From assembly GCF_024166365.1 (NCBI RefSeq), contig NC_064825.1:100640480-100704479 (forward strand): a stretch of DNA of 64,000 bases, written 5' to 3'. The notes beneath the pieces were generated by a model. It ran no database searches. It was not told where the DNA came from and saw only the letters and a program-made list of their open reading frames with translations. The translations under genes and the position numbers were made by a program. The stretch comes from Elephas maximus indicus (taxonomy: Eukaryota > Chordata > Mammalia > Proboscidea > Elephantidae). Of the stretch, positions 36,004 to 49,300 are shown in pieces; position 1 is the first letter of the stretch, and the number at the start of each line of letters is the position of its first letter.

Positions 36004-36889
36004 TACCACTGCAAGGTTTTTGCTCTAAAATGTGACACCAGACATATGACTACAATGTCCCATGCGTCTTTTTGTGCTTCGGTTTATGACTGTAAAACAA
36101 ACACACAATGAGCATTTGACAACAGGAAACACAGGAGGCAGAAACAAATCACAAGGACTATGTCTCTCTTTTGGTGGTCCTCACCCCAGTTTGGTTTAGG
36201 CAACAGCCACCTTCCACCTAGGACTCCTTTACATCTCAAAGGAGTTGCCCCAGAAGAGCTGTTTCTCTCTTTCTCCATGGTGTTGTTTGGAGTGATGTGT
36301 CATTTAATCCACACCAAGAGTCATATCTCAAGTTGGAATGGACAGATATGTGCAAGGTGTTGATCAATAGGCATTCAACAAATACATACTGATTTGATGC
36401 AAGAAATGGAGTCACGAATGAGGGTGGACTCCTAATTCTCTATCCCCATAGCTGTTTCAATGAAAAAACCAGGTCACCTTTTGTGCAAAGTCTAAGGTGG
36501 TCACTCACTTAATTTTCATCTCTGCTTCATGCACACCCTTTTTAGAAAATGCTCCTTGACAGAGTACAAGGTGTTCCTTTCAGAAATGATCAGATCCGTT
36601 CACACAGACTCAATTACTCTAATTCGGTAGTAATTGCAATTGTGTCTGGTACAAGATAAGCTGATTCAACGATTACTGGAGTTTTTGGATTGGGCATTTT
36701 GACATCTCTGGGTAATTTAGAATTCACCAAGATGGATTTTTGGTGGAAAAGCACAGCAATTATATTCTCGTTAATTACATTTACACAGAGAGCTATGAAT
36801 TATCATTAGGAAGACAGTAATACTCAATGGCATGAATTTCTAGGCCAACTGCTGAGAAGCCTGAGGCCTTTACCACTGAGAATTCAGAT

Positions 36890-37045
36890 AACCCATAGCC
36901 ATGGAGTTGATTCCGACTCATAGCGACCCTATAGGACAGGGTAGAACTGCCCCATAGAGTTTCCAAGGAGTGCCTCATGGATTCAAACTGCCACCCTTTT
37001 GGTTAGCAACCGTAGCACTTAACTACTACGCCACCAGAGTTTCCA
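36890..37045 (-). mobile_element. AfroSINE, short subtype
   Basis: GGAGTTGATTCCGACTCATA, GTTTCCAAGGAGTGCC and CTACGCCACCAGAGTTTCC. Confidence 0.92.
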
Positions 37046-37442
37046 GATAGGACTCTGATTTTTATGCCATTTGCAGTGTCTTTTTCTAGCTATTTCCTCA
37101 CCTATCCTTCATTCATTCATTCATTCATTATTGAGCACCCATGAGCCAGCTCAATCTAAGGTGCTTATAATACACCAGTGAACACAACAGGCATCCCTGA
37201 AAAACCTACTTCATCCCTACACATCCCTGTCAAGTGAGGTGATGGCTGACACCTAAGAAGTTCTGTGGTGGAGTTGAACTCCTATCGGGGGCAACCTTTA
37301 CTTTGGATTCTGGAAGACGAAATCTTTGAGATCCAAAGCAATGAATGTTTGATGATGGAATTACCATGAATGGCATTGATATTCTGGGATCAGGAGCCCT
37401 GCCTAGCCCACCTCAAATGTCCTTTGCTGTGACTGTAAGGCG

Positions 37443-37649
37443 CAGGAATGGATTACCCAATAAGCAAGGTATGCATGGGCTTAGTTGTGCTGATTTACTG
37501 ATCTGTACTGAACAATTTCACCTGGGTTTATTCATGTCGTGAAACCCAGATGAAATTGCTCAGATTAGTAAATCAACACAGTTAAGCCTGTGCGTACCCT
37601 GCTTACTGTGGGCCAGTGCCTACCCTGCTTACTGGTTAACCCGCCCCTG
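37443..37649. mobile_element. Palindromic non-autonomous hAT-type element
   Basis: The left end CAGGAATGGATTACCCAATA and right end TTAACCCGCCCCTG are inverted repeats. The two arms of about 100 bases meet at TTTCACCTGGGTTT / AAACCCAGATGAAAT with almost no loop. The 8-base flanks GTAAGGCG and GTGAGGTG match at six positions, as expected of an old hAT target duplication. Confidence 0.7.
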
Positions 37650-39316
37650 GTGAGGTGGGTACCTAGATTTACAGGGAAGTAGAACCACTCTTCTGATTTT
37701 CAGTCTAGAATCCAGACTTTGCTGGACTGGGTAGCAGATGGTTACCAAGAAGAGGGTGCTGGTGAGCTAATGTAGGGAATATTTTTGTTCTGTTTTAGCC
37801 ATGCCAGCCAGAAAGGAGAGACCAGTGTGGTGAGAAAGGTCTCAGAAACATGTCAGAGGAAACGACTAACAAATGCTTCATCTAAAAAAAGACTTGGAGG
37901 GGGCGTTCAACAGTAATGGTCAAGGTTTTCAATTATCTGAAGGAGTGTCCCATGGAAGAGGGATTAGATATTTTTTCTCTCTCTTCAGATGATAGGTAGA
38001 ATTTATTTCTAATGCTTTCCTCTTTCTGTATAGAAAGGGAAAATAGTGACTAAAGTTCTAAGATCCCTGCTCAGATTCTCAGGGAGAAGGCAAGAGTGAC
38101 TTATTGAAGGAATAATTATAACCCTTACCTATCTTGTCTAGGAATTCTTTCTTAGATCAGAGGACTGGAATGACATCTGAAGGCCCAGAGTTTGGATGTC
38201 AGTACTAAGGAATCCAAATGTGAAATCTCCTGGTTCTGGAAATGCTTAGGATGGTTCTGGAACTTTCCGGACAGTCTCAGCTGCCAACTTGAAGTGAAAG
38301 ACAGTAATCTAGTTTAAAGATGATCCTCTGGCTGTCTCGAAGGCTGTGTCTGCTAGTTTGTTTTCAGCCAAGGAGCACCTGTAGTTTTTGAGCATTATTT
38401 CATTTATCGTATCATCCACAGAGAAAGGGCTCCCATGTCATTAGGCCTATTTTACAGATGGCCAAACTGAGGTTTTGAAAGGACAGTGACAACAACAGAA
38501 CCCAGGAATCCTGGTTCATGGGTGAGTATTCTAACCACTCAGCAAGGCTCATAATTTAGGTATAATTAACAACGTGAACATCTGCTTAGAACAGCAAGGT
38601 AGGAATTCAATACATAGCTGCTGGTTATTTACCAATTCAAGTGGCAAGTCCTGCAAATTAGGGAGGGAGACCCATTTGTAAAAGACCTCATTTCCTTTTT
38701 AAAGTTATCGTCCTTCATGTAGCCAGATGTAATAGACTAAATTAATATGTGCCCCAAACTAAATTCCTCCTGAAGTGGCTGGAATGTAGAAAAGGAAAGG
38801 GTCGATTTCAGGAGATCACGTGGGTGATGCTGGTGGCCGTGAGAACTAGTGTTCAGAATCCAGCCCAACTTTCTAACAGACGATCCCACCTGGAATTTGT
38901 CAGGGAAGGTCTTCTCCCAAAGTATAATATAAACTGACTTTGAGATAAAACGATAAAGTTATTAAAAAAAAAAAAAAAGGCACAAAATTCAGTCCGAGAA
39001 CAGAATCTGAGAAGCACAAACTAAAAAAGTAAGAATGAAAGTAAAGAAGAAACAGAGACACCCCAGTTTCATGCTGACAAGAGGAAGTATCCAGCAATGG
39101 AAAAAGCTACCTTATGCTCTAGGGGCCCCATGAAGGACTGTTTGGAATGTTGTAGAAGGGATTCCTCCAAGTGTAGAGCCCCAACCTCTGTATCAGAACC
39201 ACCCAGTGCTTGTTAAAAATGCAGGTTCCTGGGCTTTGGCCAGGAATACTGATTTGGAATATCTCTGGGGGGCCCGGGAATCTGTAGGTGATCCTTCACA
39301 CAATAAGGTTTGAGAA

Positions 39317-39525
39317 AAGTCCCTGGGTGGTGCAAACGGTTAATGGACTCAGCTGATGGCTGAAAGGCTAGAGGTTTGAACCTACCCAGAGGGAACTTGG
39401 AAGAAAGGCCTGGCAATCTACTTCTAAAAAATCAGCCATTGAAAACCCAATGGAGCACAGCTCTACTCTGACACTCGTGGGTCACCGTGAATCCAAATGG
39501 ACTTGACAGCAACTGGTTAAGGTTT
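39317..39525 (+). mobile_element. AfroSINE, full length
   Basis: GTCCCTGGGTGGTGCAAACG head, GAAAGGCCTGGCAATC middle and GACTTGACAGCAACTGG tail. AAGGTTTGAGAA occurs on both sides as target duplication. Confidence 0.92.
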
Positions 39526-40027
39526 GAGAACTGCTGGGTTACTGTTTGGAGTGGGGAGCTTGATTTAACACTAGCTAAGATTTTTTTAAGATTTCATCAC
39601 ATCGTCACAATCTTTAATGCTATGAGTTGATCCAGGATCGGTTTACTTACTTCATCTTTTTTTTTTTTGGGGGGGGGAAATGCTTATTTTTGAAAAGCCA
39701 AATTCTGCTTTGCGTCCATTATTCCCCAAGTTAAGCAGCCTCTGCATCAAGCCTGACCCCACCTGCAAACCTGCACACAGGTTGTATTTGATAGGCGTCT
39801 TTTTCGATAACCCAGAAGTGAGCAAAATGCACTGCCCTGCTCACGGCGGGTGCCCGAATCCATTTTTTTAAAAAATGGGGGTGTGATGAGAAAGGACTAG
39901 GGTCCTGCCTTTGCCGTCTCCTCGGTGTCGGAATGAGGAGGGGGCACAAGGAGGAGGTTGCAGAAGACAGCTGGGGCCGGAGGGACTGGCTGGAGTGGAG
40001 GTGGGAGGCACCTGGGCGGGCAGCCAT

Positions 40028-40332
40028 CTACAGGTGCAGCTGGTGCCACATGGCGATCTGCCGGCGCGGGTTCTTGAGCATCTCCTCCCAGTGGCTGCAC
40101 TCGGTGCCCGAGGCATGCAGGCCCAGGCTGCAGTGGCCAAGCGCGCGGCTCTGGCCCTCCTCGTCCTGGCCCAGCACCTCCAGCTCCACGCTAGAAGCCC
40201 GCAGCAGGTCGTCGGGCAGCTCAAACATGATCATCTCGTTCCACACAGGGTTGATCTTGTGCTTGGCCCGTTTCGTCTGCTTCTTCTTCAGCTTCTGAGC
40301 CTGGTGCTTCAAGGTCACCTTGACAGAGACAT
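40028..40332 (-). CDS. SYT13: SYT13 exon 6: end of C2B and stop
   Basis: The acceptor CCTGTCCCTCCTCAG lies just upstream. The exon encodes VSVKVTLKHQ, a lysine-rich strand (KLKKKQTKRAKHK, the polybasic C2B face), INPVWNEMIMFELP and finally RQIAMWHQLHL. The stop is TAG, read at 40030-40028. Confidence 0.95.
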
Positions 40333-43300
40333 CTGAGGAGGGACAGGGGAAAGAGAGACAGAGAGAAGGGCCGAGAGTGAGCTTCAGGGGTCTGGCAGGG
40401 CTCACAATACTTCCTCCTGTGGCTGGAGAGACAGTCTCCGGCTGAAGACCTGCACTGAGGCTCCCTCTCCACCTGCCCCCCACCATGGGTCATGCATTCA
40501 GTCAGCAATTTTAAGTGTTTATCATAGGCCAAAGGGCCCTGGTGACGCAGTGGTTATACACCTGGCTGCTAACTAAAAGGTCAGTGGTTCAAACCCATCA
40601 GCTGCTCCCACAGGAGAAAAGACCTAGCAATACGCTCCCGTAAAGATTATAGCCTAGGAAACCCTTTGGGACAGTTCTACTCTGTCACATGGGGTTGCAT
40701 GAGTCAGAATTGACTAGAAGGCACCTAACAACAACATATGCCAGGCACTGGGGATATAGTGAAAATTCCTGCCTCCACAGAACTTACACTCAAGTGTGGG
40801 AAACAGACAATAAGCATAATATCTAAGGCTGGCCATAGGGTGGCCCAAGATCACGGCCTTCAAGGGAGCCACCACCTGTCTGTCAGTTTGTTGTTCTGTG
40901 GTAGCTTGAATGTTGCTTTGATGCTGGAAGCTATGCCATCAGTATTGCAAATTCAAGCAGGGTCACCCATGGTGGAGCTTCCAGACTAGGAAGAAAGGCC
41001 TGGTGATCTACTTCTGAAAATTGGCCAGTGAAGAGCCTACGGATCAGAACAGAACATTGTCCAACACAGTGCTAGAAGATGCGTGACTTAGGCTGGAAGA
41101 CACCCAATGGACTTGAGCATACCAACAACTGTGAAGATGGTACAGGACTCAGCGAAGATGCATGACTTAGGCTGGAAGACACCCAATGGACTTGAGCATA
41201 CCAACAACTGTGAAGATGGTACAGGACTCGGCGAAGATGCATGACTTAGGCTGGAAGACACCCAATGGACTTGAGCATACCAACAACCGTGAAGATGGTA
41301 CAGGACTCGGCGAAGATGCATGACTTAGGCTGGAAGACACCCAATGGACTTGAGCATACCAACAACCGTGAAGATGGTACAGGACTCGGCGAAGATGCAT
41401 GAATTAGGCTGGAAGACACCCAGTGGACTTGAGCATACCAACAACCGTGAAGATGGTACAAGACTCGGCGAAGATGCATGACTTTGGTTGGAAGACACCC
41501 AATGGACTTGAGCATACCAACAACTGTGAAGATGGTACATGACTCGGCGAAGATGCATGGCTTAGGCTGGTAGACACCCAATGGACTTGAGCATACCAAC
41601 AACTGTGAAGATGGTACATGACTCGGTGAAGATGCATGGCTTAGGCTGGTAGACACCCAATGGACTTGAGCATACCAACAACTGTGAAGATGGTACAGGA
41701 CTCGGCAATGTTTTGTTCTGTTATGTGTAGGGTTACCATGAGTTGGAGCTGACTGGACCGCAACTAACAATAACTGTGGGTCACCAGGAAACCAAACTTT
41801 GCCAGGAGCCCTTCACCATGACTTCGTATTCCCCACATCAAACCAGTCCCAGGCAATGGCACAAGTGTCCTGCAATTGATTTTAAATTCACACTGGAAAA
41901 CCAAGTCACCCCCATGTTTTCATCCCCTGTTCCTCCATGTAAGCTTTACTTATTTATTTTCTATTATTAAGATAGTAGGTCTCCTGCTGGTTTGTTGAAT
42001 TTTTCTTACCTGTTCTTTTGTAAGTTTGCCTTGAGAACCCCAACTTCAGGTGGAGGATGAAAGTGGACTGCCTTGGCCCCCACAGTCACTACACCCACAG
42101 AACAGCCCCCCAGAAAATCCATAACTGGGCCACCAGACAAGCTTTTGTGTAACATTAAACCAAACCAAACCTGTTGCGTAGATTGTGAATCATAGCGACC
42201 CTAAAGGACAGAGTAGAACCGCCCCGTAGGGTTTCCAAGGAGTGGCTGAATCAAATTGCCCATCTTTTGGTTAGCAGCTGTAGCTCTTAACCACTGTGCC
42301 ACCAGGGCTTCTCATACAACATTACAAGGCTCAAAATCGGTTCTGGAAACATTCATTAGTCAAGGTCCCTGAAGCTAATGTGAGAATAATTGCTACTCTG
42401 TATTTATTGCTATAATTATCACCCCTGGGTGGTTAGTTTGTTATTTCAGCAGAGATATTTGAGAGACAAAGTGGTGTGCAGTAATGGTCCTGGAAGGAGC
42501 TATTAAAAAAAAAAAAAAGAGCAGGAGAAAAGGAGGCTCTGAGGGGAGAAGGAAGAAGCATTGAACTCTAGTCTTTGGCTCTGGAATCCATCAACAAAAA
42601 CAACTCTTCTGACTTCATTTGCCCAGAATCTTTTGCTCAAAGATTCGGAACATAGTGGCAATTATTTACTGTACTCTCCTGCTGTAAGCTGGTTGCTCCT
42701 GGTCCAGGTACTGCACGGCTAACTGGTGCTGCTTACCTGCTCTGACAAGATTTGGGATGTGAGCTGGGGTAACCAGAAGGAAAAACTGGGGCTTTCAGAA
42801 TGTTGAGGAGATGCTTATTTGGGTATGTGCTGGGCAGATGCCCTGAGCCTCAAGCCTTAGCCCGCATGCCCACACACCTTCAGCTGGCGTGGGAGTGGCA
42901 GGTTGGCAAAGGCTGAGAAGAGTCTGGGCTGGGTGTGCGGAGTGGAGTGGTGGCTGGCTGAGACAAAAGAACAGCCTGGGCTTCCCAACACCTGTTTGTG
43001 AGGTGGGTCCAGTTAGGCCTGGGTGACAAGGGTGGGTCAAGTTTCTCCTACAACCCAGCCATTCCACCCCATGGGTATAGTCTGACCTTTGGCTTCCTGT
43101 GATGCATGGTTAAGGCTGATTCTACTTCTGGTGGACCTGAAAGGTAAAGGTAGCTCATACCTGGTCACTGGTGGATGGAATTGGCCCAGAAGTGAATGGA
43201 TGTAAATTTGAGAAGTGAGTGTGTCTTCAGCTTGGTTTGTGAGTGTTATGGATTGAATTGTGCCCCCCACAAATATGTGTTGGCATCCTAATCCTTATAC

Positions 43301-46300
43301 ATGTAATCCCATTTGGGAATAGGGGTTTCCTGTTATGTCAATGAGGCGTATCAGCGTTAGGTGTGTTTTAAGCTACTCATTTCTCAGATACAAAAGGTGC
43401 AGACTAGGTACAGAGGCAAGCATACGGGGGGAAGACAGATGCCATGCCATGTGAAGATTGCCAAGAAACCAAGGAACAGAAGCTGAAAAGAGACAAGGAC
43501 CATCCCCCATGGCCAATACAGAGAGAAAGCCTTCCCCTAGAGCTGGTGCCCTGAATTCAGACTTCTAACCTAAACTCTGAGAAAACACATGTCTGTTCAT
43601 GAAAGCCACCCCCTTGTGGTCTTTCTGTTATAGCAACACCAAGAAACTAAGACAGTGAACATGGGGTGGAGGACACAAATGTGCTCCTGGTCTACTCCCT
43701 GCTCACCTGTCTCCACTGCCGCCTCCCTCTACCTCATTCCCAGCGGCCGGAGGGCCCTGGCTCTGTCCTTTGACACCTCACTCACCCTTCCCCAGGAGCT
43801 CCTTCGACTGGTTCGAGTGGAGGTTCTTGGCCTTGATCAGCACCACTAGAAGGCGGCTGGCAGCCGGGAGGTAGCTGAGGGACAGGAGAACCTCTCCAGC
43901 TCCTGCAGACAGCTCCTGAAACAGAAGAGGAGACAGGGCAGGAGTCTCATGTGGGAGTGCCTTCCAACCCATCAACTAATGCTAGGCTGGGGTTGCACTG
44001 CACCCATATCAAACAGGCACCCTAGAGACAATTTGAGGAGCTCTGGTGGCACAATGGCTAAATGCTCGGCTGCTAACCGAAAGATTGGTGTTCGAACCCA
44101 CCCAGCAGCTCTGCGAGAGAAAGACCTGGCAATCTGCTTCCATAAAGGTTGTTGTTGTTAGGAGCTGTGGAGTTGAATCTAACTCATAGAGTAGCCATGT
44201 GACAGAGCGAACTGCCCCGTAGGGTTTCCGGGGCTGTAATCTTTTGTTTGTTTGTTTTTTGGCATTTTTAAAAAAATAATTTTTATTGTGCTTTAAGTGG
44301 AAGTTTACAAATCAAGTCAGTCTCTCACACAAAAACCCATATACACCTTGCTACACACTCCCAATTACTCTCCCCCTAATAAGACAGCCCGCTCTCTCCC
44401 TCCACTCTCTCTTTTCATGTTCATTTCACCAGCTTCTAACCCCCTCCACCCTCTCATCTCCCCTCCAGGCAGGAGATGCCAATATAGTCTCAAGTGTCCA
44501 CCTGATCCAAGAAGCTCACTCCTCACTAGCATCCCTCTCTAACCCATTGTCCAGTCCAACCCATGTCTGAAGAGTTGGCTTCGGGAATGGTCCTTCTAGT
44601 CTCAGACCATTAAGTCTGGTCTTATGAGAATTTGGGGTCTGCATCCCACTGCTCTCCTGCTCCCTCAGGGGTTCTCTGTTGTGTTCCGTGTCAGGGCAGT
44701 CATCGGTCGTAGCCGGGCACCATCTAGTTCTTCTGGTCTCAGGATGATGTAGTCTCTGGTTCATGTGGCCCTTTCTGTCTCTTGGGCTCGTAATCGCCTT
44801 GTGTCCTTGGTGTTCTTCATTCTCCTTTGATCCAGGTGGGTTGAGACCAATTGATGCATCTTAGATGGCTGCTTGCTAGCATTTAAGACCCCAGACACAG
44901 AGGCTATAATCTTTATGGAAGCAGATTGGCAGGTCTTTCTCCTGTGGAGCTGCTGGGTGGGTTCCAGTTGCCAATCTTTTGGTTGGCAGCTAAGTGCTTA
45001 AACACTGTGCCATCAGAGCTCCTTCCATAAAGATTTACAGACTAGGAAATCTCCTATGGGGTAGTTTTACTGTTACATGGGGTCGTTGTGAGTAGAAAAT
45101 TGACTCAATAGCACCCAACAACAACAGAAACAATTTACTCATCAAGGCTGGTTTCTCTGCCCTTGTGGAAGAGAGTAGGAAGCAGTTTACCCATCAACGC
45201 CGGTTTCTTGGCCCTTGCAGAAGGGAGTAGGGGCACAGGTAACCACAGAGGAATTAATTGTCTTTGGGATGTGCTTCAATAAGAGTTTGCCATAAAATGC
45301 GATCTTTTTCAAATATCTTACATTGAAGATCAACATACAAAACAGATGAAAGAGACACCACTCAGGACGTGGCAGGGGTAGAAGACCAAGGGTCCTGGTT
45401 ATTCAGATACCCTCCCACCCCTCACCACCACCTCAAGGTCCTAGGGCTCCTCTGTAGAACTCCAGGGCCCTAACGAACCCAGTTTGAGAACCACTGCCTT
45501 ACCAACCAGGTTCCTGGGGCAGTGGGGAGTTGTAATTCATTACTTTGTTTGAAAAGATAATTCCTTCCAGCTCCTGCAGAGCTGACAGAGTCAATAAAGT
45601 GATATGATGATGTCGAATGGGGGCTTGCTTGGCCAACCACGTGGCCAACAATGTCAACAAAATGTCCGTCCCATGAGGCACCATCATAAGCAGATAATGC
45701 ACCAAAGACAACCGAGGAGGACTGCATTTCGCAGGAGGTGGTGAAGCCCATGTGAAGCGCCAAAACATGTCTGTCCCCCATCTGCAGCTTTCCAGAATGT
45801 CACCACTTAACGCCCTACAAGAGTTTGTTTGGAATTGCAACGTATCCTTCAAGGGGCAAAAAGGTCCAGAAGACTCATCTCAGGAGGTGGGTGTGTCACA
45901 GCCCAAAGCTCCAGGGTGACCTGGTAGGGAAGAGAAGGAGCTCATGGGCAGGGGTCAGCTGGAGGCAACAAGCCACACCTCCTGAGCAGAAGGAATCCCT
46001 GGGTGGTGGAAATGGTTAACGCACTCTGCTGCTAACTGCAAGGTTGGAGGCTTGAGTTCACCTGGTGGTGCCTTGGAAGAAAGGCCTAGTGATCTACTTC
46101 TGAAAAACCAGTCATTGAAAACCCTGTGAGGCACAGTTCTACAGCTGCCATTAGTCGGAGTCCACTGGACAGCGACTGTTGTTTTGTTCCTCTGGTTTTG
46201 AGCAGAAAGCAGATACCTCCCCAATGGGGAGGTCAGGCTGTGACCCATACGCAGAGATGGAGAGTGTGGGGTGGGAACAGGGAGAAAGGGGTGCAGAAGC

Positions 46301-49300
46301 TCGATTCAACAGATGTCACAACTTTCGGGCTCGTTGCCTTCCCCCTCCAGCTTTGTTCTTCTTTCCTGACTGTGTAATGAAGGTAATTCAGGGCTACCTC
46401 CCCTGCCCCTGTCTCTAGGATTCCCGGCTAATGGCCACCATAATGTCCTATGCTTCCACTCCTGTGAGACTCAGAACACATGTCATGATTTGTCTCTCTG
46501 CATCCTTCCTGGACTGTGAGCTCAGAAGGGCAGGGATCCTTTTTCCTTTGCTCGCTGTGGCGTCCCCAGCACCGGGGCTGGCTGATAGTGGGTGTCAGTA
46601 CACAGGTGCTAAGTGACTAAGTGGACAGTGGGGGCTATGCTCCATCGCTCACTAACTGTGTGATGTCGAGCAGTTATTTAACTTCTCTTTTTAAGTGCTG
46701 GCACCCTTATCCGAAAAGGGCAGGTAAGTTCATTCGGCAGACACATATCAAACACCTACCCTGCTCCAAGCTCCGTGCTCGGTGCTGCCATCACCGCAGT
46801 GAAGAAAACACCGTGAAGTCAGGCTCCGTGGAGCCGACAGGGTGGGGAGACAGGTAGGAAGTGACTATGTATTTAACATGACATCAGGCAGTGTTAAATG
46901 CTATGAAGAAACACAGATACCAGGGGATTAAGTGAAGAAACGCACAGAGTAAGTCCTCAGTGAAGGTCAGAAACTATGATTTCAATGACAACTGTAGAAA
47001 CAACCATTATTGGTAATAAGATTTTCACTGGCTAATTTTCAGAAGTAGATTTCCAGGCCTTTCTACCTATTCTGTCTTTGTCTGGAAGCTTTGCTGTCCA
47101 CCTTGGGTGACCCTTCTGGTATTTGAAATACCAGTGTCTAGTTTCCAGCATCACAGCAACATGCAAGCCACCACAGTATGGCAAACTGACAGATGGGTGA
47201 TGTGACATGAATGATAGCAGCTAACATTTATCGAAGGCTTTCTATGTGCTAGCTGTAATTACATTTGCTCTCACTAGACTGTACGTTCCATAAAGATATC
47301 CTTTTCTGGACCAAATTGCTGGGCTGAAGGCTGTGGGGACCATCATCTTGGGGGAACATCTAGCTCAACTGGCATAACAGAGTTTATAAAGAAAATGTTC
47401 TACATTCTACTTTGGTGAGGAGCGTCTGGGGTCTTAAAAGCCTGTGAGCAGCCATCTAGGATACTCCACTGGTCTCACCCCTTTGGGAGCAAGGAAGAAT
47501 GAAGCAAAACTAAAGATACAAGGGAAAGATTAGTCCAGAGGACAAATGGACCACATCTACCACGGCCTCCACCAGACTGAGTCCAGTACAACTAGATGAT
47601 GCCTGGCTACACCACTGAGTGCTCTGACAGAGATCACAATAGAGGGTCCTGGACAGAACTGGAGAAAAATGTACAACAAAATTCTAACTCACAAAAAACA
47701 CCAGATTTACTGGCCTGACAGAGCCTGGAGAAACCCCGAGAGTATGGCTCCCAGACACCCTTTTAGCTCAGTAATGAAGTCACTTCTGAGGTCCATCCTT
47801 CAGCCAAAGGTTAGACAGGCCCCCAAAACAGCCAAAGATTAGACAGGCTCATAAAGGGGCACAGCAGCCCAGGGGCAAGGACTAGATGGCAGAAGGGGAC
47901 AGGAAAGCTGGTAACAGGAAACTCAAGGTTGAAAAGGGAGAGTGTTGACATGTCACGGGATTGTTAACCAGTGTCATAAAACAATACGTATACTGTTTAA
48001 CGAGAAACTAGTTTGTTCTGTAAACCTTCATCTAAAGTGCAATTAAAAAAAAAAAGGAAGAAAAGATGTCCCTCTTCCTGTGCGTCCCTGGAGATCTGGT
48101 GGTGCAGTAGGGTAAGCATTCGGCTGCTAACAGAAAGGTCGGTGGTTCGAATCCATCAGTTGCTTTGTAGAAGAAAGATGTGGAAGCCTGCTTCTATAAA
48201 GATTTATAGCCTTGGAGACCCAATGGGGCAGTTCTACTCTGTCCTATAGGGTCACTATGAGTTGGGATAGACTCGATGGCAATGAGTTTTGTTTTGGGTT
48301 TTATGTACCCCCAGCACCTAGCACACAGCTGGCATACAAAAAATATTTATGGAAAAGAAGACTGAGCCATCCCATTTAATCCTGGAGCCCTAAGAGTGAT
48401 ATTTGTCTTATTCCCATTGGAAGACAAGAGCCTGATGCTCAGAAAAGTGTGTCCCTGAGGTCACATAGCCAGGAAGTTGCTAGACTGAGCTTTGAACAGA
48501 GATCTGGTCTGAACAGGCCCTGAGCATGTTGCTCTCTAGCTTCCTGGGTGGACAGTCTGTTCTGGCCCAATTGTTACTCAGTGAAGAAACTGAGGCCTGG
48601 GGGCTTGTGCCAGCACCAGCTTGCTGACTCAGGGTCACTTATCAGAGGTCTTCAGTTGGCCTGGGCTATAGCCACAGAGGAGTCCCTGGGTGGTGTAAAC
48701 GGTTAACACACTTGGCTGCTAGCAGAAAGGTTGGAGGTTCGAGTGCACCCAGAGGTGCCTAGGAAGAAAGGGCTGGTGATCTCCTGAAAAATCAGTCATT
48801 GAAAGCCCTATGGAGCACAGCTCTACTCTGACACACATGAGGTCTCCCCCTGAGTCAGAATTGACTTGACAGCCGCTGGTTTACTGGTAGGCACAGGATG
48901 ACCAGGCTTGAGCCCTTCGCTCCTCCCAGACCAGGTGAGAGGAAACTACCTGTGAGCGGCTCTTTACCTTTGTGTAGGGTGCCAAGAGGCCCTTGGACCA
49001 GCCTAGCCAGCTACCGGAGCCAGAGAATTCTAACAGCACCCGCGCCCTCAGCTCTGCTGCTTAAAGTACCTGCAGACAAAGATAACCCTCTTTCTGTTTT
49101 CATTCTTTCTCATTCTCTCCCTTGTTTTTCCTCCTTTCTCTCTCTCTTCAGCTCTCAATGAATCATTCAAACACCCGCAGGGTGGGTCACTCTGTGAGTT
49201 CCTGGTGACACACATGCTCCTTTTGGCTGAGTGTCTTCCAGCTAGAACTGGGGCACTGCTGCCACCTCCGTTAACCCACTCTAGCCTAGAGGAGAAAAAC

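Larger units (their letters stand above)
35998..40027 (-). other. SYT13: Probable 3' UTR of SYT13
   Basis: The sequence after the SYT13 stop, read on the minus strand, carries no coding frame of note and holds two AfroSINEs and one palindromic hAT-type element. A candidate AATAAA is at 36003-35998. The human transcript also has a UTR of several kilobases by memory. The exact end is uncertain. Confidence 0.35.
40333..43785 (-). other. SYT13: SYT13 intron 5
   Basis: It holds two AfroSINEs, an internally deleted RTE expanded into a 79-bp tandem array, and a MaLR-like LTR. No exon candidate remains. Confidence 0.6.

Noticed and set aside
37345..37542. 65-residue open frame as a small gene
   Set aside because: Mostly inside the palindromic hAT-type element; no start context or conservation argument.
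41077..41706. CRISPR-like regular array
   Set aside because: Whole units repeat without unique spacers, and the host is a mammal; it is a minisatellite.
41077..41770. Series of overlapping minus-strand open frames of 77-174 residues, 79 bases apart
   Set aside because: They arise because the 79-bp tandem unit lacks stops in several frames; the translations are low-complexity repeats without start context or splice signals.
48086..48160. tRNA-like A and B boxes
   Set aside because: They belong to the head of an AfroSINE and do not fold as a full tRNA; the same holds for all other heads in the window.
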